Below are positions 26,869 to 35,839 of a stretch of 64,000 bases of DNA, in pieces. The position numbers were made by a program, and so were the translations under genes. This DNA is from Chryseobacterium gleum (lineage in GTDB: Bacteria; Bacteroidota; Bacteroidia; Flavobacteriales_D; Sanyastnellaceae), in assembly GCA_945878635.1 (NCBI GenBank), contig CAMCTV010000004.1, positions 1 through 64,000 on the forward strand, written 5' to 3'. Numbering within the stretch: position 1 is the stretch's first letter; each line of letters begins with the position of its first letter. Under the pieces are notes generated by a model that worked only from the letters and a program-made list of their open reading frames with translations, was not told where the DNA came from and did not search any database.

Positions 26869-28278
26869 CCCTCTTCCCTTGATCACCGTGACCACAGTAT
26901 AGAATAAAATCTTGATGTCCATCGCAAGCGTCATGTTCTCCAAGTACAGAATATCATATTTGAGCCTTTGAACCATCTGCTCCACATTTTCAGCATAGCC
27001 ATACTTGACCTGTCCCCATGAGGTGATGCCGGGACGAACACGCAACAACTTCTTGACATGCGGCGCCTGCGCCTTGATTTGATCAATGTAATACTGTCGC
27101 TCGGGTCTGGGTCCTACCAACGACATTTCCCCCATCACCACATGACCAAATTGAGGAATTTCATCCAATCGCGTTTTCCGTAAAAATTTACCCACCTTGG
27201 TGATACGCTGATCATGGGAAGAAGACAACTGCGGCCCGTGGCACTCCGCATCCACAACCATTGTCCTAAACTTCAACATTCTAAAAGTCTGCCCATGAAT
27301 GCCCACCCGATCTTGCCAGAAAAAGATGGGACCATCTGATGTCAATTTGATGGCCACTGCGATGGTGATGTAAACTGGTGACAAAATCAATATTGCAATT
27401 AATGACAACACAACATCCATCAATCGTTTTAAACTCAATTGCCATGTGGGCATCAATTCCCGATCGATGCGCACCAATGGAACTCCATAAACACTGGTCA
27501 TCTTTACTGACCCACTCAACAAATCAAAGGTGTCCGGAATAATGCTCACATCCAAATCAAAATCCAACAACACAGACATCACTTCGGACAAATGCTTGTG
27601 GTCCGAACTCTCCACTGCAATGATCACCTCACGAATTCGGTGCTCTTTGATTAATGCTGCCAACTGATCCACCTGGCCCAAAAAAGGCATGTATTGCTTC
27701 AGTAAATCGTCCTTGCCATTGATTCTTACAAAACCTGCAAAACGATAACCGCCCATGTTATTTCCAGATACAATTTCATCGTACAAGGACAAAGCCCGTG
27801 CATTTCCACCAACAATCAAAGTCGGAAATCCCCACTCTCCGCTCTTCATCCTACGCACTGTAGCTGATGTCAAAATCAAGCGCAACGTCAAAGCAATAAT
27901 CCAATGAGAAAGGAACAAAACAGAAATGCTCCGGTAATAAGACGTATACCCAGGCAAGCGATCATCCAATAAAATCATGAAGAACAAAAGCAAACTTCCG
28001 ATGATGGTTGCCAAAGTCATTTCACCAATTTCTTTGAGTCGATGACGTTTAAAAATTTGTCTGTAATGTCCAAGTAAAAAATAAAGAACCACCCAAAAAA
28101 TAGGTATAAAAAACAACCCCATTAGAAAATTGGGATCCTGTGACTCTACATTCCACAGCGCGTTGGTAGGGGTAAACTCCCAATACACCTTGCGAAATGA
28201 GTACAGAAAAATCCAAGACATCCATGCTGCAATAACATCTGTAGTAATATACTTGGCTATTTGTTTTGCGTTATTCAT
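26863..28278 (-). CDS. Polyprenyl-phosphate sugar-1-phosphate transferase (exopolysaccharide initiation)
   Basis: 471 residues. It is expected to transfer a sugar phosphate from a nucleotide sugar to undecaprenyl phosphate and so start a surface polysaccharide repeat. Several N-terminal membrane helices (residues about 10-125) are followed by a Rossmann-like sensor domain (LIVGGNARALSLYDEI...), and from about 285 comes the catalytic bacterial sugar transferase domain: KRLMDVVLSLIAILILSPVY, DGPIFFWQDRVG, FRMLKFRTM, KTRLDEIPQF and MSLVGPRPE. The sugar cannot be told. It lies 3 bases after the lipoprotein gene at 28282 and ends inside the octamer repeat. Confidence 0.93.
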   Translation of the reverse strand: MNNAKQIAKYITTDVIAAWMSWIFLYSFRKVYWEFTPTNALWNVESQDPNFLMGLFFIPIFWVVLYFLLGHYRQIFKRHRLKEIGEMTLATIIGSLLLFFMILLDDRLPGYTSYYRSISVLFLSHWIIALTLRLILTSATVRRMKSGEWGFPTLIVGGNARALSLYDEIVSGNNMGGYRFAGFVRINGKDDLLKQYMPFLGQVDQLAALIKEHRIREVIIAVESSDHKHLSEVMSVLLDFDLDVSIIPDTFDLLSGSVKMTSVYGVPLVRIDRELMPTWQLSLKRLMDVVLSLIAILILSPVYITIAVAIKLTSDGPIFFWQDRVGIHGQTFRMLKFRTMVVDAECHGPQLSSSHDQRITKVGKFLRKTRLDEIPQFGHVVMGEMSLVGPRPERQYYIDQIKAQAPHVKKLLRVRPGITSWGQVKYGYAENVEQMVQRLKYDILYLENMTLAMDIKILFYTVVTVIKGRGK

Positions 28279-28281
28279 GAA

Positions 28282-29175
28282 TTACCACTGAACCCATTTT
28301 AAATTATCCAAATACAACTCACAAGCTTTACCACTCTCATCAGGAATCATTTCAACAAAAAACTTAAAACTTGTTGCCTGTGGATGCTTGCTTGGAAGAT
28401 CTCCAAAATCCACATAGATTTTATTCCAATTGGGAGTACCATTTTGGGTCTGAGTAGAATTGATGATTAACGCAAAATACTTGGATTCAATACCTCCTTC
28501 AGTAATCAGAAGGCCAACAGAAAACTTATTATTGGCACTGTAGTTCATTTCTAAGAAATAATAATTACCGGCTGAATAACCCAAATTTTCATCCCGCATG
28601 AAATACAATCTGCTCTGACTGGCATCAATAATCCCTTTTCCGCAACGGTTGCCTTCAAAGACAACATTAGGATCTGTGATGGCCGAAAAAGTCCCATTGT
28701 TTCCGGGCATCGATACAAGAAAATTACCGCTCTCAAAACCGAGCTCTTCAATCACCGCCTGCTCAAAATACTCGAACTTAGGAGTAACGGAAACCGAATC
28801 GCCGGGCTGCACTGAAACGGTGGTATCAAAGCCAGGACAAAAGACATATTTGATTCGAGAATCGCTCAAACCATTGTTCTTTATCCCTGGGAAAATTTGA
28901 ATATTGGTACTCCCATCTTGAACAAAAGGGACTACTGCTGGAAGGTCATAAATGCCCAACAATTGCTCATTGTTGTATACCCAAGCTTCGGTGATTTTTT
29001 GATTGGCCGTTCCCTCACCGGGACGAACTTGAAACACATAGGCAGGAATATGAATAAAAGCTGGTACTTCAGCTTTTTTGCATTGCGAAAAAATCAACAA
29101 TGCCAAACCACACCCTATCATCCACCTAAATCGTAACAACTTTGTTTTGGTTATCGGCCAACGAAAATAACGCAA
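28282..29175 (-). CDS. Unrecognised lipoprotein with a possible carbohydrate-binding-like fold
   Basis: Family not recognised. A TTG at 29175 is used as start because it adds the basic residues (KTKLLRFRW) that a signal needs before the hydrophobic stretch; the first ATG (29121) leaves only an uncharged MIGCGLALLIFSQC. Cys32 of the long form, followed by KK, is the likely lipidated residue. Residues 45-130 hold a TANQKITEAWVYNNEQLLGIYDLPAVVP beta segment. The C-terminal half (GNYYFLEMNYSANNKFSVGL, YVDFGDLP..., ELYLDNLKWVQW) resembles a beta-sandwich of carbohydrate-binding type; that is an impression. It is co-directional with the sugar transferase. Confidence 0.75.
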   Translation of the reverse strand: MRYFRWPITKTKLLRFRWMIGCGLALLIFSQCKKAEVPAFIHIPAYVFQVRPGEGTANQKITEAWVYNNEQLLGIYDLPAVVPFVQDGSTNIQIFPGIKNNGLSDSRIKYVFCPGFDTTVSVQPGDSVSVTPKFEYFEQAVIEELGFESGNFLVSMPGNNGTFSAITDPNVVFEGNRCGKGIIDASQSRLYFMRDENLGYSAGNYYFLEMNYSANNKFSVGLLITEGGIESKYFALIINSTQTQNGTPNWNKIYVDFGDLPSKHPQATSFKFFVEMIPDESGKACELYLDNLKWVQW

Positions 29176-29205
29176 GCCGATGAGAGAAACGCATCTCTCT
29201 TAGAA

Positions 29206-30162
29206 TTATTGCAAAAAGGTCTCAAAATTTTCAGGCCTATTGCTGAACAATGATTGATCACATCGGGAACCAATGCTCAACGCCACTTCCAAAGACTTGA
29301 TGGCATCCTCCAAGGTCACCTGTGGGGTTTTGTTCTTTTCGATGGAAAGGGCAAAGGCTGCCAATTCCTCCACAATGGCATTTCCCTTATCAACGGCAAT
29401 CCAATCGGCTCCTGGTAGCGGTTGTACGGCACTCAATTTTCGCCATTGGTGATTCATGAAGTCCAATTCAATCATCTGATCCGACATCAACAGCTGCATG
29501 GTACGAACAGAAGTAGAATGAATGCGTGAGGCATAGAAATGCACCGATGTTCCATTGTCCATCTCCATGGTTACATGGGCCACATCCAATTCTTTTCCAC
29601 GCCATGGAATGCCATAGGCCAATATTTTACGCGGACTGGCCTTGGTCAAATGCAAAACCAAGTCGATGTCATGGATCATCAAATCCATGACCACTGAAAC
29701 ATCCATGCCCCGATCATTGACCGGAGAAAGGCGATGACAAACAATCATCTTGGGCGTTTTGATGTGAGGCAAAGCCGTTGTGAAAACGGGATTGAATCGT
29801 TCCACATGACCGATTTGAACAATCACACCGGCCTCCTGTGCCAAGCGCAACAATGCTTTTGCCTCTTGCATATCCACACAGACCGGCTTCTCGATGAATA
29901 CATGTTTGAATGCGCGAATGCACTTGTTGGCCAACTCAAAGTGCGTTGCTGTGTTGGAGGCGATGATGACGGCATCCACTTGATCCAACAAATGATCCAC
30001 GCTGTGGCTGGGCATCAGCCCCGTGAGATCCATGGCTGCTTTGGCCATGACCGTAGAGGGATCAAAAAAAGTCACCACCTCAAAACGTTGACCCAATTCC
30101 ATCAGACATTTGAGGTGTATTTTACCCAAATGACCTACTCCCAAAACGCCCACCTTAATCAT
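29206..30162 (-). CDS. Gfo/Idh/MocA family oxidoreductase
   Basis: 318 residues. A Rossmann N-terminus (VGVLGVGHLGKIHLKCL) binds NAD(P), and the HVFIEKPVCVD motif carries the EKP typical of the family. The GHVERFNPVF segment lies at the start of the C-terminal substrate domain, which ends in an alpha/beta sheet. Members act on sugars, inositols, biliverdin and similar compounds; the substrate here is not shown. Its position upstream of a polysaccharide sugar transferase allows a nucleotide-sugar role, but the serine genes on the other side do not support a particular choice. Confidence 0.9.
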   Translation of the reverse strand: MIKVGVLGVGHLGKIHLKCLMELGQRFEVVTFFDPSTVMAKAAMDLTGLMPSHSVDHLLDQVDAVIIASNTATHFELANKCIRAFKHVFIEKPVCVDMQEAKALLRLAQEAGVIVQIGHVERFNPVFTTALPHIKTPKMIVCHRLSPVNDRGMDVSVVMDLMIHDIDLVLHLTKASPRKILAYGIPWRGKELDVAHVTMEMDNGTSVHFYASRIHSTSVRTMQLLMSDQMIELDFMNHQWRKLSAVQPLPGADWIAVDKGNAIVEELAAFALSIEKNKTPQVTLEDAIKSLEVALSIGSRCDQSLFSNRPENFETFLQ

Positions 30163-30229
30163 ACAGCGATACTACGGGCTTTTGGTTGTGATTATTGCAT
30201 GAAAAACTTTTTGTATTTACACCCGTACG

Positions 30230-30889
30230 TTAATTTCTCGACCCAAACAATACGGATCCCAATCGAATCAAGGTACTGCCTTCTTCCACGGCCATCGGCC
30301 AATCACCGCTCATGCCCATGGAAATAACACTGAATCGCTCAGACAGGAGCGGCTGTAAAACGTCAAAACACTGCTTCAATTGACGAAACTCTTTGCGAAT
30401 AGTCTGCTCATCGTCAACAAAAGATGCCATTCCCATTACACCGCATATCTCCGCGCCCTCGAATGTGTTGTTTTTTAATTCAACCGCAATTGCTTCCAAA
30501 TCTTCAGGTGACCAGCCAAACTTGGATTCCTCCGTCGCTATGTAAAATTGCAAAAGAACTTCAACCACCCGACCCTGCTTTCGCGCCTGCTTGGCTATTT
30601 CTTTCAATAATGAAAAGGAATCCACCCCATGTATCATTTTGACAAATGGTGCGATGTACTTGACCTTGTTGGATTGGAGATGACCGATGAAATGCCATTC
30701 AATGTCCTTGGGCATTTCTTCTGCCTTGGCTACCAACTCCTGCACATAATTTTCGCCAAAGACTTTCACGCCATGGTTGTAAGCTTCCATCAAATCGGAT
30801 ATGGGCTTGGTCTTGGAGACCGGCAACAAAAGGACTTCCCGTGGAAGTTGCTCTTTGATTTTCTCGTATTGATCAATATTAAATCCCAT
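30230..30889 (-). CDS. yggS: YggS family pyridoxal phosphate-binding protein
   Basis: 219 residues, normal for the family. A single alanine-racemase-like barrel without the second domain. The cofactor Lys lies in LLPVSKTKP near residue 26, and GENYVQEL, HFIGHLQSNK, MGMASF and ISMGMSGDWPMAV follow in the usual order. YggS proteins hold pyridoxal 5'-phosphate and help balance vitamin B6 pools; they are not known to be enzymes. It overlaps the DUF1015 gene by 11 bases. Confidence 0.96.
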   Translation of the reverse strand: MGFNIDQYEKIKEQLPREVLLLPVSKTKPISDLMEAYNHGVKVFGENYVQELVAKAEEMPKDIEWHFIGHLQSNKVKYIAPFVKMIHGVDSFSLLKEIAKQARKQGRVVEVLLQFYIATEESKFGWSPEDLEAIAVELKNNTFEGAEICGVMGMASFVDDEQTIRKEFRQLKQCFDVLQPLLSERFSVISMGMSGDWPMAVEEGSTLIRLGSVLFGSRN

Positions 30890-32069
30890 AAGTAATGGGA
30901 TAAATAATTAAACCACTGCGCAATTTGGGCTCGATGTAAGTGCTCTTGGGCGGCATCACGCCATGCGCATCGGCCACGTTCTTCAATTGATCCACCCCAA
31001 CCGCTGAAAGCACAAAACCCACGGTAGCTTGGCCCTGTGCAATTTGCTCTTGAAGGTGGGCAATGCCTTTGGGTCCCTCTGAATATTTCAATCGTCTGTC
31101 TTTTCTAAAATCCTCAAACTCAAAAATGGGTGCCAATACCTGATTGGCCAAACGCTCAGGATCAATCGAAACATCCTCATTGAATTTCCACCAGGTTAAG
31201 TTGTTTTTTGTAACAACACCAAAAACACCCTTCGGTGGATGCTCCGCTTGGACAAGATCTGTATACGACTCGAACCGCTCTTGGATTTTCTCCAATATCT
31301 GTTGTTCATCAAACCGAACATCTTTGACCAAACGATGAAACGGATGGATGGTCAAATCTTCCTCGTCGATAATGTAACTCAGGAAATGTGCAGTACCAGG
31401 CCAATCCGGATGCTGACGGTGCAACCGCTCACTAGAAGCGGATCGATGATGACCATCGGCTATGTACACTGCATCTATGGCTGCAAAAGCCGTCTGTATG
31501 CGACTGACTTCTTCTGGAGCATCCACACACCAAATGGTGTGCTGCGCCTGATCTGTAGTTGAAAAATCAGCCAACGGCTGGCGCGCTTGCAATCCCTTCA
31601 TCCAGATCTTGAAATCGCTTTCCAATTGCGCAAACATCAACACCGGTTCAGCATTGATTCCGGTGATGGCCAAATATTCTGCAAAAAGATTCTCGCGGAC
31701 TTCTATGGTATGCTCATGAATTTTAATTATTCCCTTTTGGTAGTCTTCTATGGCAATTCCGCCAATCCATCCCAGATAGGTTTTTCCCGATTTGATTTGT
31801 CGGTATAAGTAAAAACTTTCTGTTGTCTCCTGCACCAATACACCATTTCGCACATAAGCATCAAACAAATTGCGCACCTCCAAAAACTTAATCTGCTCAG
31901 CCACATCGCGCTTTTGGGTAGGATGAATAACATGCAAAAACGTGTATGGATTGTTGCTCAGTTTCTCATTGAGCTCCGCTTCTGTGTATGACAAAAACGA
32001 GCGAGAAGCCACCAAATGCATTTTGTCTCTTGTTGCACGAATACCCTTGAATGGATGCAGCTTTGCCAT
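30879..32069 (-). CDS. DUF1015 family protein
   Basis: 396 residues, full length for DUF1015. It opens with KLHPFKGIRATRDK and holds FLHVIHPTQKR, the KIHEHTIEVRENLFAEYLA block and, at residues 205-209, DGHHR in YIADGHHRSAS. The gene lies between serA (2 bases upstream) and yggS (11-base overlap). The DGHHR motif resembles that of ParB/sulfiredoxin-fold phosphotransferases such as free serine kinases, and the serine operon makes a serine-related activity an attractive guess. It is not shown by the sequence. Confidence 0.9.
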   Translation of the reverse strand: MAKLHPFKGIRATRDKMHLVASRSFLSYTEAELNEKLSNNPYTFLHVIHPTQKRDVAEQIKFLEVRNLFDAYVRNGVLVQETTESFYLYRQIKSGKTYLGWIGGIAIEDYQKGIIKIHEHTIEVRENLFAEYLAITGINAEPVLMFAQLESDFKIWMKGLQARQPLADFSTTDQAQHTIWCVDAPEEVSRIQTAFAAIDAVYIADGHHRSASSERLHRQHPDWPGTAHFLSYIIDEEDLTIHPFHRLVKDVRFDEQQILEKIQERFESYTDLVQAEHPPKGVFGVVTKNNLTWWKFNEDVSIDPERLANQVLAPIFEFEDFRKDRRLKYSEGPKGIAHLQEQIAQGQATVGFVLSAVGVDQLKNVADAHGVMPPKSTYIEPKLRSGLIIYPITYGI

Positions 32070-32071
32070 GA

Positions 32072-33031
32072 CTACGCTCCAACCAAATCCGCTACAATGC
32101 TCGCGATTTCCAAACCAATGCGCTCTTGGGCTTCGCCTGTGGAAGCACCAATGTGCGGCGTGGCAATTATTCGTGGATGTTGCAACAAGTCCTCTCTAGG
32201 AGTGGGCTCATTCTCAAAAACATCCAAACACGCGGACTTTAGCATATTGTCATTTAAAGCAACCAACAAATCATCTTCATTCACCACACCACCGCGAGAA
32301 GTATTAACGATAACCGCTGACTTCTTCATCATTTTCATTTCTTCCATTCCAATCACAGCAGCGCCATTGGGCTGCTTGGGAACATGTAAAGAAATAAAAT
32401 CGGCCTGAGGCAAAGCCTCCTCCATTGAGGCGTGCGCAACGGGAACATCGATGGATAAACCACCTAGGGTGCAAGTCACAGTTGAGCTGGTTTTATCAGA
32501 ACGATCTACCGCAATCACTTTCATACCACAACCTAAAGCGTATTGGGCCAATGATTTTCCAATGCGTCCAAAACCAACAATCACCAATGTCTTTCCGCTC
32601 AACTCAATTCCTTTGCTGTATTGTTTTTTAAGATCACCAAATTGTGTAGCACCAATTGTTGGCATACTTTGTCCAGAAGCATAGGTAAAACGCGCAGCTG
32701 CAAACATCATGGACATCGCCAACTCTGCAACACTCTGTGAGCTCGAAGCGGGCGTATTGAATACCGACAATCCTCTTTCCTTGGCGTAGGCTGCATCAAT
32801 GTTGTCAATGCCTACTCCACCTCTCCCAACAAACTTCAACTGAGGACAACCATCAATGATGTCTCTCCTCACTTTGGTCGCACTTCGTACCAGAAGTCCT
32901 TCTACATGATTGGTTGTCATATATTGCACCAATTCATCTTGGGGAACAAAAGTGGTTTCTACCAGATGTCCTTGCGCCTCCAAAGCCGCCTTTCCCCCGG
33001 CATCGATGCCGTCATTTGCCAATATCTTCAT
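32072..33031 (-). CDS. serA: D-3-phosphoglycerate dehydrogenase
   Basis: 319 residues, the short form without a C-terminal ACT regulatory domain. It oxidises 3-phosphoglycerate to 3-phosphohydroxypyruvate, first step of serine synthesis. The NAD-binding VIVGFGRIGKSLAQYA, the substrate loop VRSATKVR, the catalytic Arg in VNTSRGGVVNED and the terminal catalytic His in IATPHIGAST are present. It overlaps the serC stop by one base and so is translationally linked to it. Serine feedback through an ACT domain is not possible in this form. Confidence 0.95.
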   Translation of the reverse strand: MKILANDGIDAGGKAALEAQGHLVETTFVPQDELVQYMTTNHVEGLLVRSATKVRRDIIDGCPQLKFVGRGGVGIDNIDAAYAKERGLSVFNTPASSSQSVAELAMSMMFAAARFTYASGQSMPTIGATQFGDLKKQYSKGIELSGKTLVIVGFGRIGKSLAQYALGCGMKVIAVDRSDKTSSTVTCTLGGLSIDVPVAHASMEEALPQADFISLHVPKQPNGAAVIGMEEMKMMKKSAVIVNTSRGGVVNEDDLLVALNDNMLKSACLDVFENEPTPREDLLQHPRIIATPHIGASTGEAQERIGLEIASIVADLVGA

Positions 33032-34101
33032 TACCCTTTGATTCGTTCAAATTCTTTCATCACATCCACCAATACCTGCACACTATCAATAGGAAGCGCG
33101 TTGTACATAGAGGCACGGTAACCACCCACACTTCTGTGTCCTGCGATACCACTGATGCCTGCAGCTTTCCACATGACATCAAACTCTCCAGCCAGGCTGT
33201 CGTCATTCAATCTGAAAGTTGGATTCATCCATGAACGGGCTTCTGGGACTGCATGTCCATGAAACAAACCATTGCGGTCCAACTCATCGTAAAATAATTT
33301 TTGCTTCGCGAAGTTGCGTTGCTCCATGCCTTCCAATCCGCCCATCTCTTTGATCCAACGCAAAGTCAACATGCAAGTATAGATGGACAATACCGGTGGC
33401 GTATTGTACATACTGTCCTTATCAATGTGGGCCTGAAGATCCATGTAAATGGGCAACTTGCGACCCGTTTTCCCCAACTGCTCTTTGTCCACAATGTACA
33501 AGGTGGCTCCCGCTGGTCCTAAGTTTTTTTGCGCTCCTGCATAAATCAAGGCGTGCTTCGCCGCATCAACCCTTCTCGAAAATATATCCGAGCTCATGTC
33601 GCAAATCAACGGAACTGAAGACGATGGAACCCCAGCATATTGTGTTCCGTAAATGGTATTGTTGGAAGTGTAATGGGCATAATCATAGTTGCCTTCAAAG
33701 ACAACGTTTGGAATGTAGCTGTGATTCTTATCAGACGAATCAAAAGGCACATCCACCTGACCCAATACCTTGGCTTCTTTGATGGCTCCTGCGGCCCAAA
33801 CACCAGTATTGGCGTAAACAGCCTTACCACCTTCCTTCATGAAGTTCATGACCGCCATGTGGAAACCCAATGTGGCGCCACCTTGCAGGAACAAAACCTC
33901 ATAACGATCAGGCAAAGACAAAATCTCTTTCACACTCTGCCTGGCTTCTGCAACCACTCGCTCAAAGTTCTTTGAACGGTGAGAGATTTCCAAAATACTC
34001 AAACCCATGCCATCAAACTCTTGAATGGCTTGAGCTGTTTGCTCAATCACTGGTCGAGGCAAAATGCTAGGTCCTGCGGAAAAATTATGCACTTTTGTCA
34101 T
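33031..34101 (-). CDS. serC: Phosphoserine aminotransferase
   Basis: 356 residues. It transfers the amino group of glutamate to 3-phosphohydroxypyruvate to form phosphoserine, with pyridoxal phosphate. The N-terminus VHNFSAGPSILPRPV is the usual SerC start, and the cofactor Lys lies in LIYAGAQKNLGPAG. It precedes serA, so the first two serine-synthesis steps are encoded together; the phosphatase serB is not in the window. It follows sucB by 12 bases. Confidence 0.97.
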   Translation of the reverse strand: MTKVHNFSAGPSILPRPVIEQTAQAIQEFDGMGLSILEISHRSKNFERVVAEARQSVKEILSLPDRYEVLFLQGGATLGFHMAVMNFMKEGGKAVYANTGVWAAGAIKEAKVLGQVDVPFDSSDKNHSYIPNVVFEGNYDYAHYTSNNTIYGTQYAGVPSSSVPLICDMSSDIFSRRVDAAKHALIYAGAQKNLGPAGATLYIVDKEQLGKTGRKLPIYMDLQAHIDKDSMYNTPPVLSIYTCMLTLRWIKEMGGLEGMEQRNFAKQKLFYDELDRNGLFHGHAVPEARSWMNPTFRLNDDSLAGEFDVMWKAAGISGIAGHRSVGGYRASMYNALPIDSVQVLVDVMKEFERIKG

Positions 34102-34113
34102 TACGCTGTTGTA

Positions 34114-35361
34114 TTATAAACCCAATAAAACTTCTTCTGCTGTTTTTCCACCAAAAATCAAACGCTCGGGATTCTCTAACATCTCTTTAATCTTCACCAA
34201 AAATCCAACGCTCTCACGACCATCGATGATGCGGTGATCATAACTCAATGCCAAATACATGACAGGGCGAATCACAACCTGACCATTCTCTGCAACAGGA
34301 CGCTCGACAATGTTGTGCATACCTAAGATAGCACTTTGCGGAGGGTTGATGATGGGTGTACTTAACATCGAGCCAAACACCCCACCATTTGTGATGGTAA
34401 ACGTACCACCGGCCATATCGTCTACAGTAATTTTTCCATCTCTCGCCTTCTTGGCCAAACCGCCAATCGCTTTCTCAATCTCTGCCAAACTCAAACTTTC
34501 TGCATTGCGGACGATGGGGACCATCAATCCTTTGGGTGTACTCACAGCAATGCCTACATCACAAAAATCATGAAACACAATTTCGCCATTCTCAATGCGA
34601 GCATTGACCGCAGGAAAATGGTATGCCGCTTCGCAAACGGCTTTTGTAAAGAAAGACATGAAACCCAAACCAACGCCATGTTTCTCCTTGAAGATGTCCT
34701 TGTACTTGGCCCTCAAATCCATCACTGGCTTCATATTGACTTCATTGAAAGTAGTCAACATGGCTGTTGTATTTTTTACCGAAACCAAGCGCTCAGAAAT
34801 CTTCTTCCGTAGGTTGGTCATTTTCTCTCTTCTTTCATTGCGCGTTCCGCCACGTTGAGGAACAGAAGCTGCATCAATACCGCCTGCCAAGGCCGCCAAG
34901 ACATCGTTCTTGGTGATTCTTCCACCAGGGCCTGTGCCTGCGACTTGTTGGGCCGTCAAACCATTTTCTGCCATCACCTTGGCTGCAACCGGAGAGGGAT
35001 GACCAGCAGCTGGATGATTGCTTGCTGCAACAGGCATGGGGTTGGGCGCCGACGCTACCGGTGATTCCTTCACAACTGCCTTCTCTTCTTTTGCTGGCGC
35101 AACGCCTCCTGCTGGCGCAGGAGCCGAACCATCGATGATACACGCTACCGCTCCGACCGCAATGGTATCTCCGGCTTGTGCCAAAATTTCAATAGAACCA
35201 GACGCTTCTGCCGCCAACTCTAGGGTGGCTTTGTCTGAATCAATTTCAGCAATCACTTGATCTTTGTTCACGTAGTCCCCATTCTTCACCAACCAATTGG
35301 CGATGATTACTTCACTGATGCTCTCGCCAGGAGAGGGGACTTTCATTTCAAATTTTGACAT
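34114..35361 (-). CDS. sucB: 2-oxoglutarate dehydrogenase E2 (dihydrolipoyl succinyltransferase)
   Basis: 415 residues. E2 core of the 2-oxoglutarate dehydrogenase complex in the TCA cycle. The order of domains is normal: an N-terminal lipoyl domain with Lys44 in [11 protein letters not shown], an Ala/Pro-rich linker, a peripheral-subunit binding domain ([29 protein letters not shown] near residue 120-155) and the catalytic domain with [13 protein letters not shown] and the active-site His in SYDHRIIDG. No sucA (E1) lies beside it, as it often does in other bacteria. It leads the co-directional run into serC. Confidence 0.96.
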   Translation of the reverse strand: MSKFEMKVPSPGESISEVIIANWLVKNGDYVNKDQVIAEIDSDKATLELAAEASGSIEILAQAGDTIAVGAVACIIDGSAPAPAGGVAPAKEEKAVVKESPVASAPNPMPVAASNHPAAGHPSPVAAKVMAENGLTAQQVAGTGPGGRITKNDVLAALAGGIDAASVPQRGGTRNERREKMTNLRKKISERLVSVKNTTAMLTTFNEVNMKPVMDLRAKYKDIFKEKHGVGLGFMSFFTKAVCEAAYHFPAVNARIENGEIVFHDFCDVGIAVSTPKGLMVPIVRNAESLSLAEIEKAIGGLAKKARDGKITVDDMAGGTFTITNGGVFGSMLSTPIINPPQSAILGMHNIVERPVAENGQVVIRPVMYLALSYDHRIIDGRESVGFLVKIKEMLENPERLIFGGKTAEEVLLGL

Positions 35362-35386
35362 TTTTCGATGTATAAAGGTATTGAAC

Positions 35387-35394
35387 CAAATTTA
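35387..35394 (-). promoter_or_regulatory. Possible sucB -7 element
   Basis: The minus strand reads TAAATTTG, an exact TAnnTTTG match, 26 bases upstream of the sucB ATG. No clear -33 partner is visible. Confidence 0.3.
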
Positions 35395-35461
35395 GTTGCG
35401 AATTTGCATCCATTTTCGCTTGGATGCAGAAAAAATCAATAAGATTTACGAACTTTCCAAA

Positions 35462-35839
35462 ATGAATTTCATCCTTGTTTTTGTTGGTGGAGGATTAGGG
35501 GCGGTGTTGCGGTGGTCCATGGGATTTATTCCTTTTTTGAAATTGAGCAACCTCTGGACTAGCACTCTAACGGCCAATGCCTTGGCCGCCATTATTCTGG
35601 GGGGAACCTTTCGTTGGCAATCATCTTTGGGCCTAATGAATCAAGGACCAGCTTGGTTGCTCTTGGCCGTAGGTTTTTGCGGAGGTCTCAGTACTTTTTC
35701 TACGTTTAGTTTAGAGGCATTTAAGATGATTCAAGCACAAGATTGGGCCACCTTGATCCTATATATCGCGCTAAATGTGGGATTATCCCTTTTATTGCTC
35801 ATTTTTGCCTACCAATTTGCAGCAGGATGGAAGGGATAA
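35462..35839 (+). CDS. crcB: Fluoride ion channel CrcB (Fluc)
   Basis: 125 residues from the ATG at 35462, the normal family length; the frame is open 22 codons upstream, but those residues are polar and not CrcB-like. Four membrane helices are visible. The motifs GGLGAVLRW near the start and GFCGGLSTFSTFSLEAF with the central Phe and Ser-Thr residues of the fluoride pore are typical. It exports fluoride by dimer formation. No fluoride riboswitch is recognised upstream. It overlaps the hydrolase gene by 13 bases. Confidence 0.95.
   Translation: MNFILVFVGGGLGAVLRWSMGFIPFLKLSNLWTSTLTANALAAIILGGTFRWQSSLGLMNQGPAWLLLAVGFCGGLSTFSTFSLEAFKMIQAQDWATLILYIALNVGLSLLLLIFAYQFAAGWKG

Noticed and set aside
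35406-35427. A fluoride riboswitch upstream of crcB
   Set aside because: Only a simple GCATCCA/TGGATGC hairpin is visible; the conserved pseudoknot bases of the fluoride riboswitch are not recognised.
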